From contig JAPYMA010000992.1 of the NCBI GenBank assembly GCA_035041965.1, positions 42,743 to 106,742 of the forward strand: 64,000 nt of DNA. The letters are read 5' to 3'. Origin of the DNA: Anisakis pegreffii (Eukaryota > Nematoda > Chromadorea > Rhabditida > Anisakidae). This document shows positions 25,533 through 38,455 of this stretch, piece by piece. The first letter of the stretch is position 1, and every line of letters starts with the position of its first letter. The position numbers and the translations under genes were made by a program. The notes beneath the pieces are model-generated. The model was not told the origin of the DNA. It ran no database searches and saw only the letters and a list, made by a program, of their open reading frames with translations.

Positions 25533-25543
25533 AGGGGTATATA

Positions 25544-28500
25544 ATGGCCACCAATGGTAATGTGCATAATTTCAAGAGAACCGTTTTGATAACTGGATCA
25601 ACTGATGGAATCGGTCGACAGACTGCGCTTGAGCTTGCTGCTCGGCATGTTAGTGGTCACATTTTACTTACTCTTCAGTCACGAACCAATCTTTCAATCA
25701 AAATGAACAGCTCAGTGATTTTACTATTCCAGAACGAGAATTTCGTCATTGTACACGGAAGAAGTGCCGAGAAATGCGAATCAACGGTCGATTACATTGT
25801 ACGAGAGAACAAATTGCCTGATCACTCGAATATTGACTACGTTGTGGCCGATTTCTCTGATTTGAAAGAGGTTTGTTAACTTATGAACTCTTTCCTGCAT
25901 TCATGTGTAACACTTTTAAGTTGCTTCTGCTAACTTAAGTGCTCACACAACAACTGAACAAATAATATGCAATTTTAAAAACGTGTAAATGGCTTATTCA
26001 GTTGCATTGTATTCGTAGCAAATGATCATCGTATGCTGTAACTATCACAATTATGAAACATCGTAAAATAGACGACCGTTGGGCGAATTCAAAACGAAAC
26101 GAAAGATTGAAAGGAGCGATAGCAGTAGTATAACATGTGTCATTGTTTACGCTATAATAATCCTCGAAAACGCACTTTTAATTCTCGAAGAGTTTTGGTA
26201 ATATTTTGTCCTCAAGCAAACGAGCAATGTTCCGCGCAATTTCACGCTTCGCATTGCGAGTTGAAACCATCAATTGATCGCAACGATCAAACAAAAGTAT
26301 CGAAACCAATTTCGGGAGCAATTTTCACGGAATCAAAACCGCTGTGAAATATGAAATGTAGCATGACTGAGTGAAGGCAATGAATAAATTGCTAAAATAC
26401 ATGAAAGGCACATCGTGAAATACACTAATTTCAACTAATGACCACTCACTTTTGCAGTGTTCAAATGTAGCCTCTTCGAGCAGTCTTTTTAGAGATTTTT
26501 TAAAAGGATCCTCTAACTAAAAATGATCGTAATACGTAAGATGACAAAACAGTGAAGTTTTCTGGGACATAGAGTGTTATTAACGATTGCATAATTGTTT
26601 CTGCTTTATTTTCAGGTGACGCGTATGGCGGCCGAAGTGGAGACACGTTTCCCGAATTTGAATGTGCTACTTTGCAATGCGGGTGTTTTGCTACCGAAAA
26701 GGACCGAGAGTCGGAACGGTCTCGAGATGACTTTTCAGGTCAGTTCAGTTCTTGAATTGTCACACAATTTTGTTCAAAATGAAACGCGCGATTGCAAACT
26801 TCATCTGAGGATCAGAGTCCTTCGTCATCGGATATATCCTTCCGCATCTAATTCATTTCAACCAATCCTAGGTATGACGATCCCATCGGTACTATTTCTG
26901 TTACCATCCACATCACCACATGACCTGAGGCTATGATGATCATTGATGCCCCTTTACTGGTATGTACATAGAAATAAAAGCTCCCATGGGTTGTAATTAA
27001 GATTCGAGCTATTCCCCAAATACGACTTTGAATCAGTTGAGCTCAACGTGTGCTGTCATTTGATCTGCTTAAGAACATTTCCATATTTGATTCTCATTCA
27101 CAATTAGCTCAAGTTTGATCAATTAATGATTTGCTAACAGTGAGTTGTCTCGTGCGCTTTAAAAGCTTTCAATTTCGATTAAACTGTTACAAATGATATT
27201 TGTGATTGACATTTTCGCTTTCAAATGTATTTATCCGCAGTAATGTAACGAATCGTCGTTGTTCCACTTCCCATTCGTTGAATTCTGTATTCTTGTTACT
27301 CAAAATTGCATCTGTAATGAATCGACATTCCGTTTCAATGTGGTTATTTTACCTCATCTAAAATCGCACGTTTTGTATTGATCATTCATTGTCAACGCTT
27401 CAAAATTGCATCATTCGGAATGCGCAACCGACGAGGGCAACTGTTTGCCTAAAAACCTTCGAAACCAAACACATAATAAGCAAAATTTTTCTCTTGCCCG
27501 ACGAGGAACCCTGAGAGGAGTATGGTAGAAACATGATGAAGTGAATTTTGGTTCACCAATAAATTTTCCATGCATTCCTTGATGCAATTTCGTGAACGTT
27601 ATTTATATGTGAATAGCATGTGCTAATATTGTATCATGTAATCATTTATGCATATGTTTATTCAGCGTTTTGTGATGCTGTGTGTTTTTTACTTGCGATG
27701 CTTTTAATAGAATTTCGCGATTTTCGATCGCTTTCGATATGGTTGGTTTTTTGCGTTTGTTGTACTCACAATGTGTTCGTCGAGTCTATACTATAGGCAT
27801 TGAGCAACAATTAACCACTTTTCAACATGCAATATTGTCGCACTCATGTGTAATTTTCCACTTGAGGGCGAAGCTTTTCGAGAATCAACAATGCAAAGAG
27901 TGTTTTTTCTCGTATCGCAACCACAATTTGTCTATTGCGCTCACTGAATGCAACCAAATTTGAGTATTCATCTGTGCCCCAATCGAACTTTCACTAAAAT
28001 GAAGCAATTCGAAAGAGAATTTTTCATTATCATCACCATTAGTTTGGTGATTGAATTGCATTCAACATAATTTTAAAAAACAGACTATGCGCAGCATAAG
28101 TTTCGTTGTCGTTTTCGTATCGTTGAGCAAATGTCAAAGGAAGTGCTCAGCGCCAACGAGTTGCTGATTCAATTTCAGGTCAACCATTTGGCACACTTTC
28201 TGCTGATCAATCGTCTTTTGGAAACACTCAAAATCAACGAACCCTCAAGGATAATCATCGTTAGCAGTACACTTCACAGTTGGTAAGTGAGTCTTATCCT
28301 ATGCTCCACTGGTGTTCCATGTTCATCAGAACTGTATGCACTGATCAACGATGATCACAAGTTAACGGACGACAACTCTTTCAACAAGTTAACAGCTTTG
28401 TTTAAACTGGAGTTTCATTCTTTTCCTTGCTGTTGTAATCGCTCTCATGACTTTTATCACCAAAAGTGTTCTCTTCTGCTAATTTCTCAATCATTTCACT

Positions 28501-30389
28501 CAACAATCAAAGTCAAATTCTCATTCTATCAAATACACTCTATAATTGAACATTTAACCCTCGACCATTGTTGTGCAATAATACTCGACTGCTGTATTGT
28601 TGACTTCGGCAGTCAACACTCGTCAACGTAACCAGTAAACAGTGTATGCTACAGAATGAGAAATCGATTCGAGCTGTGAAGTGAAATGAGACGAAGTGAA
28701 TGAGAAAAACTCATCAATAGAACGATATTCGCATGTGATAGCTATGAGAGCGAATAGATCACGTCTGAAAAGAATGAGAATTCGTCTCAATCACTTTGAA
28801 GTGAGCGTGTCACAGACAATAGGTTTTCATGCAATCATAATCAATCGCAATAGTGAGCAACACAATGGTATATGACAGTGATTCTCACTGGAAGTGAAAT
28901 TACCCGTTTTGGGTAATTTAGGGTTGTCAGGGAGGGGGTGGAGGTAACGGCTGCCTGCCATATTATCAAAAGGGGTGATGGAGCACTCGAACGTGAGAAC
29001 CACTGATCTAGCATATTCCAAAACGTTTCAATGCCCTCAAAAATGGTTCAGTTGTACTTTATGAAGGAGCTTACATTATTTATGCTCTCACCTTTGAAGT
29101 TTGCGAATGGACTATTGTTATTTTCAACTGTTTAAGGCACAAAATAGATTGGGACGATGTGATGGCTGAACAAGAATACGACAAGTACTTGCAGTACTCA
29201 CGAACAAAACTAATGAATCACCTCACTGCATTTGCACTGCATCGTCTTCTCGTTCAGCAGAAGTGTCAGTTTCGAGTAACGTCTAACGTCGTCGAGTTGG
29301 GTAATATGGAACAAAATCGTCAAAAACGAGCCAGGTGAGTTGTACATTATAAACGAATGCTCATTTTTATCAATGATTGTGTTTTTTCTTCTGTTTGCAG
29401 CGAACATATTTTTGATCTAGCAGGATCATACTCATTCTTGATTAAAACCTACCCCAGAAAGACGTGAAGATTTCGAGAATTACCGTGCTGAAAGATAATT
29501 TGACACTGTATTCTAACTATTAAACACTTTCGTAGCAACTGTCGTCATAAAGTTTCTTGTTATCGAGAGCTGTGCAAGAGCGTTTTTCTTTTGATGAATT
29601 GACTGAACTCTTCTTAAGAAATCACCAAGATAAGGTATTCGACCTGGAATTAGACGTAGGCTCTTAATTTGCCTCGGTTAAAGTAATTTATAGATGATAA
29701 GAGCACATATTCGTGAAAGTACGCTCAGTTTTGTAGGTGAAGATGTGTGATCGATATTGCTTAGAAAATATGAACACAATGATGAGGTTTTATATTCCAT
29801 GCTCCTTGAAATGAGTGACACTCGGAATGCTTATTTGAGCGGAACTGCGCATCCCAGTGGAGTAGTTGAACGAATCGTTGAACATTCCTGTCACATCTTT
29901 CCGAATTTTGTTCTGTTTTGAAAGTAACCTTTCAAACAAATTTCCATGAATGCAAAGAATAGAGTTTTGGCTGACGTGAAATAAGGGACCACGTTGCTCT
30001 GTCAATCAGATAATTTGAACCTCAAACTTAGCAGCTCACTTCATGACTTCACACGCATTCACCTGTTTGGAGGTTCACCGCAACCTCGATGTTTTCATCA
30101 ATGATGTGGAATTGAATCGAGTTTCAGGTCAAGGAGTACTTCATTGTCGTCGTCAGATACAACGTTGGTGTTGCCGGGTAGTGCAAGCACTCTGCTTACT
30201 ATGATTGAATCACCGTTGCTGAATGGTGTTAGCGGCAAATATTTCGATTCTCGTGGTCGCCAGATTCGAAGTGGTTCAGAGGCGACCGACGAGCGTTTAC
30301 AGCAGAAACTCTGGAAATATAGTGAACAGTTATGTGCGGAATTCCTGAAATACGACGACAATTTGAACTATGATCGGAGTTTTGAATGA
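25544..30389 (+). CDS. short-chain dehydrogenase/reductase (RDH/DHRS-like), 6 exons, 309 aa (cassette 1 isoform)
   Basis: Exons: 25544-25648, 25733-25870, 26616-26738, 28179-28282, 29137-29334, 30128-30389; phases agree and sum to 930 nt. The product is an NAD(P)-dependent oxidoreductase of the retinol-dehydrogenase-like SDR group. The cofactor loop is TGSTDGIG (residues 17-24), the NAG motif is at 102-104 (LLCNAGVL), the catalytic Ser is in IVSST (about 150-153), and the active-site YSRTK gives Tyr177 and Lys181. The C-terminus ends in the LWKYSEQLC helix typical of this group. After the active site the usual xPGxxxT loop is replaced by VVELGNMEQ, followed by a Ser-rich stretch (RSRSTSLSSSD), so substrate binding is probably altered. 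The 1.4-kb third intron is long. A second copy of the last three exons follows at 32517-33905 without its own N-terminal half. Confidence 0.93.
28415..28777. mobile_element. 363-bp dispersed element, copy B (inverted)
   Basis: Reverse-complement copy of the unit at 22078-22440, the same length with scattered substitutions. It lies in the fourth intron of the dehydrogenase gene. Confidence 0.8.
28876..29005. mobile_element. 130-bp hAT-type MITE
   Basis: Starts CAGTGATTCTCA and ends TGAGAACCACTG, with an inner palindrome AAATTACCC/GGGTAATTT. It shares its terminal sequence with the 700-bp element at 21964. No clear 8-bp target duplication is visible at this copy. It lies in a dehydrogenase intron. 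Confidence 0.65.
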
Positions 30390-32516
30390 TGACAGAGCTA
30401 TGTGTTGATGATCTCAATCAGGTTTTATGAATGTTGTTGTGTTACTTGAGGTGATTATATTGAGTCTTGATGATGAGATGCTTGTTCATATGTGTGATTG
30501 ATTCGTTCCTTGTGTGTTCGTTTTCTTTTGATTGTAATTCGACGTTTCGGTGTACATGCGCGATTTTTTATTTGGGTTCTGGTCTGCTTCGACGAATCGA
30601 GTGGTGCTATTGCAATGGTAGATTGTTTTACACAAATAGTAACTCAGTTCTGGTGATGATCATAGGTCGTAAGCTAGAAATCCAATGCCAAGAAAACAGA
30701 CAAATGAAGTTGTTTGTTGAGAGGTTTCGATTCAGTTGAGAGGTTTTGATTCAGTTTTAAGCGTTTGTTTGTATGCGCTCATTATTGATGTGTGATTTGA
30801 TTGTTTTCTCTTTGTGATTGTCTTCTCTTTTTATAGTGAAAAATTGAGAGCCAAATTTGGAATGCTCGATCGTGTACTAACTCACCCATTATTAGCAAGA
30901 ACCGTGATAGGTCAGCAAAGCTCAACAATTCTTCGAATTGAGTACTGATTCAGCATTTTGGCATTTCCGGTTTCGTCTCATCCGATTATGAGGCATTTAT
31001 GCGGGCTTATACTATTCCCTAAGAAGCTCAGTCACTGAAAGCCTCACTCAATATTCCGTGTGATCAAAATGCAACTTTTCCATTAAAGGTAGGTGGGCAA
31101 GTGGAAATAGAACTGTGGTTGACATCGAATATGGTGACTCTTAAAAAAACGCTCAATGATCCTCAGATGAAGTGCTAAACATTTCAGATTCAAAGCGTTC
31201 GAAGAAGAATTGATTATGCGCACTAGTGCCTAGCCTAAATCACTTAGGAAGTGCAAATACTGATCACCTCTTTACTCTTCATGTAATTTGGTCTTTCAGC
31301 TTGATCTTCCATCTATGTTAGTTAAAAATCCGAAAACTCTTATGTTAAATGGTGTGATATATTCCCGAATTATTGAGAATCTATACGTTACGCTTCAAAT
31401 CCTTTAAAACTTGGGTGGTATCTGAATAAGCACTACATCACTGAGCAGTTGAATTCTGTGAACGCATATTCCAAAAAATTGCCTCAGAATCTGATTTTTC
31501 CCCTGAAAACAACTTCTTTAAATCAAAATTAGGGTTACCTCGTATCAGTGAAATTTTAATCTAGTTTATCCGAGTGCAAGTTGAATGGAAGCACCACTGA
31601 TTCCTATTGTTCGTTTGATTTGTTTCACATATCATTTATTCTGTGTAAATTTTGTGAATTTTTATATTTTGTACTCCTTCAAGCACTGAATATTGAAGAA
31701 ATCATGAAACTGCTGATTTAAATGGGGCGATGTACTCACCTCAAAAAAATACACATATTTGAGAAAATTCACACAGCTAATGCTATTTCGCGAGTGATTT
31801 CTTGGATTTTTTGCTTTCGAGTAGTCGCGGGTAACTTGTTGTTGGGAGAATGATTATCTAATGGTGAGAATGCTTATCTAGATTTGAAGTTATTTGATTA
31901 AATATTCAACGATCACAGCTGAACTTTCTGGTTTGTTGGCAAATTGTAAGCACTGATTTTGTAGGAATAAAAATATGATGTGGTTGAAGGACCTCACTGA
32001 GCCTTGTCATGTTCTGGAAGTTGTTATGTGTTATGTATATAAATGGATATGAAAAAATGCATAGATTCCATCCGCAAACGTTTGAAAATAAATCTGATTT
32101 TTGATGTGTCGGCGAATTTTGAAGTGTGACAGATTGTCTATGCGACGAGGAATTATGAAAAATCTGTTGATAGAAAGCAGAAAAGTGTTTAAATGATGAG
32201 ATTTTTGCTGAATATGACGAGGTGATAATCAGTTTAGGTTCATCGCAGCAGTACAATGAGATGTGAAGACCAACGGCAAGTATTGTAGTTCCTAAATTGT
32301 TTTCCACGTGAAATTTTTGAAATACCAGTGGATGAACGGCCAGAAACGAGGTGTTTTGAACGGTACAGCAAGGATGAAAATAAAGCGAATAGCCATCTGG
32401 TAAAAGAAGAATGCATAAAATCAGGATGCTTCTGGGAGTTTCAAGGCATCGCATTCAAAAAAAAAATCACTTTTCAACAAACTAAAACGCAATTAAAGTT
32501 TGCTTTGCTATTCCAG
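30390..32516. other. region between the two dehydrogenase cassettes
   Basis: I looked here for a TGxxxGIG or NAG exon that would give the second cassette its own N-terminal half and saw none. No AATAAA was seen soon after the cassette 1 stop codon. The only notable content is the long antisense frame at 31906-32454. Confidence 0.5.
31906..32454 (-). CDS. long antisense open frame, 182 aa, function unknown
   Basis: This is the longest uninterrupted frame in the window, on the strand opposite the dehydrogenase gene. It begins MRCLETPRSILILCILLLPD, a possible signal peptide, and contains about ten cysteines and many Ser/His/Phe residues. A rough estimate from base composition makes a frame of this length by chance unlikely but not impossible in 64 kb. 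I recognise no domain, and no splice partner or neighbouring promoter element is evident. Treat it as hypothetical. Confidence 0.2.
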   Translation of the reverse strand: MRCLETPRSILILCILLLPDGYSLYFHPCCTVQNTSFLAVHPLVFQKFHVENNLGTTILAVGLHISLYCCDEPKLIITSSYSAKISSFKHFSAFYQQIFHNSSSHRQSVTLQNSPTHQKSDLFSNVCGWNLCIFSYPFIYITHNNFQNMTRLSEVLQPHHIFIPTKSVLTICQQTRKFSCDR

Positions 32517-33905
32517 GTCAATCATGTGGTACCGTTCGTCCTGTCGCGTAAACTTCTGAAGCTGCTCGAGAAGAATAAACCATCGCGTATCATATTCGTG
32601 AGCAGCATCTGTTATGACTGGTTATCATTGATTGATATCTTTTTTAATGCTAATTTTAATCTATCTAATTATCGAGTGTTACTTTTTCTTTGCTATTCAT
32701 CATTCCATTTTGATTGCATTTGATCTTTGAGCAGAATTATTGTATTCAAAGTTCGTATTTCCGTTTGCAAGCAATCCATGTTCATAGAAAGCTAGGTATT
32801 CATCTTCAACATATTCTACGATGCTATCGTTTTCAATAAGGTGCTAGAATGAGCAACGAGATTGATAAAATCTCGCTTTAGCCTGTCGAACAGACACTCA
32901 GCAGGTACATATCTACAGGAAACGTTGTGATTCAGGCATCCGCTAGTATGGGACGATATGGAGAGTCGAAAGGACTACGAGAAGTATGTGCAGTATTCAC
33001 GTACCAAACTGATGCATCATATGACGGCATTTAAACTGGCTCGTCTTGTCGAAGGAACTGGTGTGACGTGTAATGTTCTCGAGCCTGGTGTCATTGAGAC
33101 GAAACTTTTACGGTGAATCCAAAACTTATTTCAATGATTATTCCCCTAATACACATTTGAAAGTAACAATGCTTCAGTCCTATGATTCAAAACATCAGTT
33201 CCTGTTCTTAATCATCATCGTGTTACTCCGAGAACTCAATTCTCGCGAATGAATCTGTATAGCATTTGCATGATGCGTTATTAGGAACCCATCATGCCAA
33301 TCCTTTGCAGATTCATCCAATAAAGTGATTATTATCGTCGTAATTTTATTATAACTTATATCGCCGTAACGTTTCGCGTTCATATAGTGTTGTTTTTTTT
33401 TCGTTTGGGAATGCACTGGTTTCCCCGAGGTGAAACACGATTAGTGTCGTGTTTTTATCGTGCCCTTGATTCTCTACATATCATTATCCTCTTCATGCAT
33501 ACTGCTTAATTATTTCTTGCGAAATTACTTTCATGTCATTGCGAAATTACTTTAGCTGACGTGTTGCATTCTCGTTTCTTCCTCTCAAAGCGCAGTATAG
33601 GATGAAAATCGAAGCATACGACCAGTGAGATGGTTGATATGGTTATGTTTAAAGTCGTTGTCTTAAGAAAACGCTATTATTTCAGCAACGGTGGATACAG
33701 TGGAGCACCAGTGACCGAAGGCACACGTGCGTCCATATTCCTTGTAGAATCTGATAAAGTCACTCAAACAAACGGAGCGTACTTCAATAATTGCGCAAAA
33801 AGAGTGAAACAATTGAGTGAGGATGCAATTGACCGCGAGCAGCAAGATCGTCTTTGGGAGTACACCGAGAAACTGTGTGAACGTCATGGAATCATCTTTT
33901 CATGA
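32517..33905 (+). CDS. second SDR C-terminal cassette (exons 4'-6'), alternative 3' half or truncated copy
   Basis: Three exons, 32517-32620, 32936-33112, 33686-33905 (501 nt, phase 0 at the 5' end), parallel exons 4-6 of the upstream gene; the first is also exactly 104 nt and starts with the same Val-Asn-His. It carries the active-site YSRTK, the SSI catalytic-Ser strand, an intact loop LEPGVIETKL and the LWEYTEKLC helix. It lacks any nucleotide-binding half. Spliced to exon 3 of the upstream gene (which also ends in phase 0 at 26738), it would give a normal 288-aa SDR. The frame is open and the active-site loop is better conserved than in cassette 1, which argues against decay. Whether it is an alternative 3' end or a 5'-truncated paralogue cannot be settled from sequence alone. 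Confidence 0.8.
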
Positions 33906-34824
33906 GCTTCAAACTCATCTAATAATCAAATCAAAGCTTGACGATTGATCAAATAATTCTCTGATTTCGGTTCAAATATGCGCTTTGCTTTCTGAAAAAA
34001 GTTTCATCAATTGCAGTAGTGTATCGTGTGGATCTCTCACTTTCACTTATCAACTGAAACGATCTGAATATTTATCTGATATGATGCATGCGTGGTAGGA
34101 ACGCTGAAATGTTTGCTGTTGTACAAGTAGCAATAGTATCGATAGTATGTCATCAATGTCACATAAAGTGTCATGCATGCACATACCAGAGTTGTTTGCT
34201 TGAATGCATTTGAACGTTTTCTTCATCATTTCGTTGCAATTCTCTTCACTTTGTTGCATTTATCAAATGATTGATAAAGATTTTCTTCTGAGACTCAATC
34301 ACTTTTCACAGAATTATGAACTCGTTTAGCGATTCAACGCTAGTGGTACGCATATTTTGAATCCCAACTTTCAAACCTTCGACTTTCAAACATCATTTCA
34401 TTCAAACTTTAGGTGCGGTGACGAATACATCCAATGATATTTACTATATCCGACGACGTATTCTTTAGCATTCGATACTGTTTTATGAGCTTCCTCTAAA
34501 ATATTATCAGCTTTCTGTTTCTGTTGGATTTTTCAGCAACAAACTGCTCGTAGTGAAATAAATGTTTCTCACAAATGAACAATTTAAATTGAAGAATTTA
34601 TTCGTCACATTTTTCTGGGTCCTTCTTTCACCATTTTATATGTTCAATCAACCGACGTTGAAATGATTGGGTTTGGGATTGAATATGTTTTGAATACTTC
34701 AGGACATGAACGAATGCCTGTAAGGAAAGCAGCGTTTTTGCATATTCTTTTGTTGAAGAAGAAGTTTCTCGAGAAGCATATTTTTAGTGGGATATTATTC
34801 TTCACTCGCACCAAATTCCAAAGA
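33906..34824. other. intergenic region
   Basis: Short gap between the dehydrogenase cassette 2 and the Nudix gene. An AATAAA occurs in GAAATAAATG at about 34556, far for cassette 2 but possible as its polyadenylation signal. No coding exon recognised. Confidence 0.4.
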
Positions 34825-36447
34825 ATGGCGGAGGCGATTCAACCAAAAGCTGAGGAGAATGAATATTTGCACGATGTGCACATCAATGAGAATCTCGCTT
34901 CTTCGCGATACGTTCATCTTGAGCAAATTCAGTTCAAACGGGTTGGTCTTTTGCTCATTCTTTTTGCTTCCGATTGTAATTATCTCCTCTCCAACCCATT
35001 TGGAGCGACGCAGGTTTTTCACCGTATAAGTTTAAGTGTTTAGAATTGCTGTTCCAGTGCCCAGAGTTTCAGTGTCATGCAAACACAGCATTTTTAATAG
35101 AGTGGATATTTTTTAAAAAATTCAGTTAAATTTTCCATCGCATACTGATATTTTACCCGCTCAAGGGAGATAAGGTCGTCAAATGGGATATGGCACTTCG
35201 GCCGGATAGCGTTGCGTGTGTCATTTATCACCGCGACAAGAAATCACTGATGTTCGTCAAGCAGTTCAGACCTGGTATGGTTTTTTAGATGTTTCTATTG
35301 GGTTTCGATATTTACCATGAAATCGGTTGTTGTGTTGAATATACAATATCTTGTGAAGGAACCGATCGAAACACGCTAATAATACAGTGTCAAACAATTC
35401 AGACTTTAGTAACTTATCCATTCTGATGGCTTACAGTAGTCACATTGTTGTGCTCATTTGATTCTGTTTCAGCAATTTTCGTGTCACTTGTAACGAAGAT
35501 GCCCGAAAATCGCGGTAAAGAAAGCAACGCTATCGACTGGTCAAAATATCCGATCAGCATTGGTGAAACAATCGAGCTGTGCGCCGGTCTAATCGACAAA
35601 CCAAACCTCAGTGAAGTGGCACACATGCGTGAGGAGATCATTGAGGAGTGTGGTTACGATGTACCTGAATCCAGTATCAGATTGCTGAAAAGATTTGTGT
35701 AATTTCTTGAACAGTTTCCTTATCTCATTACTCCTGAACGATTGAATCGCATGTCTTATCAGTTCAAACAATACGTTTGCACTGAAACGTTGGAAAAAAT
35801 ACTTCATTTACAGCACTGGAATTGGCGTGTCGGGTTCACATCAGTTTCTTTACTATGCAGAAGTTGACGACAGCATGAAAGTCAGCGAAGGTGGTGGCAC
35901 AGATTCTGAACGCATTCAAAAAGTGAGTTGAATTTGCTTCAACTACTACATTTGTAACTGACAATGGAATCGTTTATTCACTGTTACCACTTTTGGATGC
36001 AAATTGTTCGTGATTGTTCCATATCTCAATATAAGATATTCGGCATATTGAGTGCATTCCGCAGAAATTTTCGAGAAATGAGTTCCTCCATTCACTCTAA
36101 ATGATTTCAATACTTTTCTCTATGTATGAGCACAGAAATTATACAAATGTGTCGTATATTATAATTTCATTTCTCTTACAAACGTTTAATGAAAATCTTG
36201 AAATAATTGTCATGGAAAAAAGTTCATGTTAGGAATACATTTCACGAGATCACCTATAATTCATTTTCATTGGTACGCCTCATTTCGAATCCTCTTGCGT
36301 ATCTTCACAAGACAATAAGATTTTCAGGTATTCATGACATTACCCGAAGCTGAACGATACAGTATGGCCACTGAAGTGCTGAGTGCACCAGGACTTTTGT
36401 ATGGTCTAGAGTGGTTCTTCCACCACAGCAAGTATTCCTCACACTGA
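34825..36447 (+). CDS. Nudix hydrolase, NUDT14-like (UDP-sugar diphosphatase), complete, 5 exons, 226 aa
   Basis: The NUDT14 family hydrolyses UDP-glucose and ADP-ribose to the sugar phosphate and a nucleoside monophosphate. Exons: 34825-34941, 35166-35274, 35473-35698, 35814-35922, 36328-36447; phases agree and sum to 681 nt. Family marks are RPDSV and LMFVKQFRP in exon 2, and the Nudix region at residues 114-137, beginning GLIDKPNLS and ending REEIIEECGY. In it the metal-binding EExGY is intact, while the Arg of the canonical RE sits one residue early, in line with the relaxed Nudix box of NUDT14. Human NUDT14 is 222 aa. The ATG at 34825 gives the family length; the frame stays open upstream to an ATG at 34663, so a longer N-terminus is possible. 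The exon 3 donor was set at GT/GTAATT because that is the only choice preserving the VTGIGVSGS strand. Confidence 0.93.
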
Positions 36448-38455
36448 TACTGAAAGTCTCATTTGCGTTCTCGTTGATATCGATTTAATTTATCTTTCGT
36501 TTACGCTGTTACCGTGTTCAGTATTACATGGCTCTTTGAATGAGTTCTTGAACGTCTGATTATTTCGTTAATTTTCGATCTTCTTTGATTTTAATTTTCC
36601 GCTATCTTTAGGCATCACATTTTGTTCATTTGAACTCATTAACGTTCGTTCACTACTATGAATTATGTCGAATTATGACTCAGTGAATTGTGTTCATGTT
36701 GCTCGCTTAATGCATATTCGTTCATAAATGAAATTTTAAAAAAATAGGTGCGTAACGAACATTAATAAAATTTGATGAGCTGTTTGAACGGATTTTTGTA
36801 TGGAGTGAACCGAATGATTCAATGCAGATTGTTGCCTCCGAAGTCTCATCCCTACGCTAAGAAAAGATTACTTTCGGCGTTTATTTGCAATAACAGAAAT
36901 CATATTATCCAAACAGAAAGGATTAATATTATATAAACACAAAGAGAGAAAGTCATCCAAGCAATACATAAGAAAGTTCTATTTTATCATCACAATCAAT
37001 AGGGCAGTACGAAATGATCAACCAACCACAAATGGACAGAACATGCAACAATACATTCAAATATTCTATTTCATCATGCATACATTATATCCGTTTACAT
37101 TTATCCTATCTTATAAGTAAACAGTTAAGGTACTAGGCGAAAGGTTGATTCATATATCACTTTGGCCACAGATCACTTTGATCTACCTTACGAAATATGT
37201 CGGTCGCGCTTTATCGCTAGTTACAACGACTAAAAAACATCAGTTATGACATCAGCAATACGGATTTATAAAATGGTCATCGAATAACTTCAATTCATGA
37301 ACCTAAAGCATCAGCAAATCGCTTTCAAACAACTGCTGAAGGATAACCTGATAGGAGATGCGTGAGAGACGAGTTTGAGGAATATTCAAGGAAAAATCTC
37401 ATTGTGAATGATGATCAATCCCTCAGTGAATGCATGCTGAGAGAGATGCGATTCAATGAAAATGATCAGGTGAGAGCGGTGTTCAGGATTTGTGTGTTTC
37501 GTTAATATGCAACAGCAGCGTAGAATGAAACCATTTTGAGGGTAATTTGGTTTGCGTGAATAAATGCCGTGCAATGTACTTGTTGTTGTTTTTAAAGATT
37601 GTTTTTTCATCATTAATTGCATCACTGAAATGAGAAAATTCCAACGAAACAACACATTTAGACGTGAATACCATTGTAATTGGTTACATTTAAGATCGCA
37701 TGACCTGAATCTGCATTAAACAACGTTTATATTTCATTAAAAATATTCAACAATGGTTCAATTATCAATGCGCGATCGTTCAACTTACATTATTTATCCC
37801 ACTCTTAAATTCTTTTAAAGTGACGCCTCAGAATTGCCCTCAAAATTACTTCACCATGTACATTTCAACGTGTAGGTGGATGGATGCGTTTATACGCCGA
37901 ACTCGGAAAGAAAAACATGCGATAACGTCAAAGCAAAATTCAGCTATGTATACAAATGGATAACCAGCAGATTGGTCGTTTGTTATGGAAGTGTTTCTTT
38001 GAGGTAAAATTCGTTGATGTATTGAGAAAATGAGGTTCCGTTTAGAACGAGAAATCTGCTCATCATTCATTTGTACTGCAGCACTTCATTTCAAGACTTT
38101 TAAGTGCAATTCAAGCGAAATGATTGGATTTAGTAAACAGGTTATGTTTTCGAGGACTGCAGCTGTGTTATATTGAAATAAGTTGTGATGTTATGAATTA
38201 CATTCTGTGCCCTTATTTCAATGAAATTCAATGTCATTTTGCATTGAGCCAATACTTTGATCGCCTTAACAGACTGGTCGTTTAGTTACAATAACGTTGG
38301 CCATGACGTTGCTCCATGATCTTTCTGTGTTCCCGCAGTTTCCTCGTTTTAAAACGTTTTTTAAAAAGTAAACTACCCCTAAACCTTCTTTTAGGCTTCT
38401 TTAGATGCAAATTTTCGCAGCAATATGTCATTTGATTATCCATCAATCCTGTCTC
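36448..38455. other. intergenic region
   Basis: AT-rich and without recognisable exons on either strand. It should hold the 3' UTR of the Nudix gene and upstream sequence of the ZP gene. Confidence 0.5.
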
